Made by a program: the position numbers and the translations under genes. DNA of 64,000 nt, taken from NCBI RefSeq assembly GCF_030817475.1, contig NZ_JAUSZJ010000002.1, forward strand, positions 2,638,501-2,702,500, written 5' to 3'. The first letter of the stretch is position 1, and the number at the start of each line of letters is the position of its first letter. The stretch is from Streptomyces sp. V2I9. GTDB lineage: Bacteria > Actinomycetota > Actinomycetes > Streptomycetales > Streptomycetaceae. Below, piece by piece: positions 62,778-64,000 of the stretch. The notes under the pieces were generated by a model. The model was given only the letters and a program-made list of their open reading frames with translations, was not told the origin of the DNA and did not search any database.

Positions 62778-63533
62778 TTGAGCGATCCGTACGAGACAAC
62801 CGAGCACCACCTCGACCGACTCCTGCGACGCGCCCTCAACTCCTTCGACCTGCCCGACAACACGGTCGACCGCCTCGGTACCGCGCTCGCCCACAGCAGT
62901 TCGCTGCACTCGTCGCACCACAGCGCGGAGCTGCACCGCGAGACCTACCGGCACACATATCTCCTCGCCGACGGCTCCGCCCTGACGCTGTGGGAGCTGG
63001 TGTACAGCGAGGGCCGCGACGTGCGGAACCCTCCTCGGCACGAGGTGTTCGACGAGGAGGGCGACGCCCGTATCGCAGCGTCCCGGCTGGCCGGAGGCTT
63101 TTCCGACTCCCCGTTCTTCGGTGACGAGGGCGGGCAGGAGGCGCCGGGAGACCTGGAGATGCTGACGGTGCTGATGTCCGCACCTCCGACCGCGCTCCCC
63201 CGCACGTACTCACCGGACAACTCGGCGGACCACGCCCGCCGGGTGCTGCGCCGCGCGGAGAACGCCGACCGGCCGGGCGAACAGAAGGCGCGGCTGCTCC
63301 GGGCCGCCTTCGCCCACCACATCACCCAGATCTTCGGGCGCCAGTGCGATGTCGATGGCCGGTCGGCCGGATTCACGCTCTACGAGCACGCGTTCCTGCT
63401 GCTGGACGGCAGTGAGACGAGCCTCTGGGAGGTCGAGCACACGGCGACGCCCGACGGCCGTCACATGTGCGAGGTGTACGAGGACGAGCAGACCGCCCGC
63501 GCGGCGATGGAGAGCCGCGCACGGATCTGCTGA
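62778..63533 (+). CDS. DUF6227-type protein
   Basis: 251 residues. It begins SDPYETTEHHLDRLLRRALNSF and contains two related halves: ETYRHTYLLADGSALTLWELVYSEG and FTLYEHAFLLLDGSETSLWEVEH. The repeated YxHxxLLxDGSxxxLWE motif indicates an internal duplication. I know this as a Streptomyces-restricted family of unknown function. TTG 62778 has GGAGA upstream; the frame before it is not protein-like. Confidence 0.82.
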   Translation: MSDPYETTEHHLDRLLRRALNSFDLPDNTVDRLGTALAHSSSLHSSHHSAELHRETYRHTYLLADGSALTLWELVYSEGRDVRNPPRHEVFDEEGDARIAASRLAGGFSDSPFFGDEGGQEAPGDLEMLTVLMSAPPTALPRTYSPDNSADHARRVLRRAENADRPGEQKARLLRAAFAHHITQIFGRQCDVDGRSAGFTLYEHAFLLLDGSETSLWEVEHTATPDGRHMCEVYEDEQTARAAMESRARIC

Positions 63534-63591
63534 CCCTGCGGAACCCGCCCCGCCTGACCGCTGCAGGACGGGTTCCGCCGCTCGCCGGGTG

Positions 63592-64000
63592 TCACGCCGC
63601 GTCCGCCGCGGCCTCGCCGTCCGCGTGGGCGCGCGACCGGGCCGGGAGCGCGAACATCACCAGGAAGATCACCGCGAGCACTCCGGCCACCCACCACAGC
63701 GTCTGCTGGAACGCGTCCACGAACGCGGGACCGACCTCGGCGGGCGCCAGCCGGTCCCCGATCGCCCCGAAGAAGACGACGGACACCAGGCCGAGGCCGA
63801 GCGCCGTGCCCATCTGCTGCACGGTGTTGATCAGGCCGGATGCCGAACCGGCGTGCTCCTTGGGCACGTCGGAAAGCACCGCGTCGGTCAGCGGGGCCAC
63901 GATCAGCCCCATCCCCACGCCCATGACCACCAGCGGAACAGCCATCTGAAGGGATGTGATGCCCATGCCGTACCGCTCGCTCTCCCACAGGTAGATCAGC
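63592..64000 (-). CDS. MFS transporter, DHA2/EmrB-type (N-terminus beyond window)
   Basis: The last 136 residues of a larger protein; the frame is open to the window end. PLVVMGVGMGLIVAPLTDAVL is the motif C-like segment of TM11, PKEHAGSASGLINTVQQMGTALG is the DHA2 signature, then WWVAGVLAVIFLVMFALP is the last helix and RSRAHADGEAAADAA the tail. It exports drugs or small molecules by proton exchange. Convergent with the DUF6227-type gene (58-base gap). Confidence 0.9.
   Translation of the reverse strand, partial: LIYLWESERYGMGITSLQMAVPLVVMGVGMGLIVAPLTDAVLSDVPKEHAGSASGLINTVQQMGTALGLGLVSVVFFGAIGDRLAPAEVGPAFVDAFQQTLWWVAGVLAVIFLVMFALPARSRAHADGEAAADAA

Overview
The window is chromosomal DNA of a Streptomyces or a very close relative. 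The reasons are the high GC content, the strong G/C bias at third codon positions, the SsgA-like sporulation protein, the actinobacterial sepX/glp/galU neighbourhood, and the GTG/TTG/CTG starts behind AGGAGG-type ribosome binding sites. Both window edges cut genes: an SDR oxidoreductase on the left and an MFS exporter on the right.

Left core, about 1-20650. In order: a serine hydrolase/SDR pair; an SsgA-like protein; a TetR-regulated MMPL transporter with two palindromic operators; a tricorn-type protease; an orphan HigA-like antitoxin preceded by a HigB-like toxin remnant; a CsbD protein; a tightly overlapped Baeyer-Villiger monooxygenase / alpha-beta hydrolase / SDR operon opposite a MerR regulator; exodeoxyribonuclease III; an acetyltransferase; a sigma factor fused to a CAP domain; a large HTH regulator; and a secreted alpha-lytic-type protease.

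Accessory region, about 20650-45020. It starts with a decayed PLP enzyme, an unknown protein and a type II restriction endonuclease convergent with a cytosine-5 methyltransferase. From about 25815 to 45021 lies a 19-kb island that abuts the 3' end of a tRNA-Ala(CGC) gene. Its two ends carry related double-hairpin direct repeats. Inside are a defence cluster, debris of IS3- and IS5-type elements, a broken PucR-like regulator, and a recombination module. The defence cluster has two divergent operons. The rightward one encodes cysteine desulfurase, DUF4007 protein, large ATPase and PAPS-reductase-like protein, matching the SspABCD DNA phosphorothioation system. The leftward one encodes SF2 helicase, GHKL ATPase, PLD nuclease and a MazG-like pyrophosphohydrolase, resembling an SspFGH-type effector set plus a fourth gene. 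The recombination module next to the tRNA is a divergent XRE repressor, a tyrosine-recombinase-fold protein that appears to have lost most catalytic residues, and a DDE transposase translationally coupled to it.

Right core, about 45020-64000. It holds tRNA-Ala, sepX, an N-acetyltransferase, mog, moaC, moeA/glp and galU (one leftward cluster joining cell division and molybdenum-cofactor-type proteins), 5-formyl-THF cyclo-ligase, a penicillin-acylase family protein, a cation/proton antiporter, an MFS transporter, an FmdB zinc-ribbon protein under a CIRCE-like element, MTA phosphorylase, a SAF-domain protein, a P1/DmpA peptidase, a DUF6227-type protein and an MFS exporter. All assignments rest on reading the sequence; no database search was possible.
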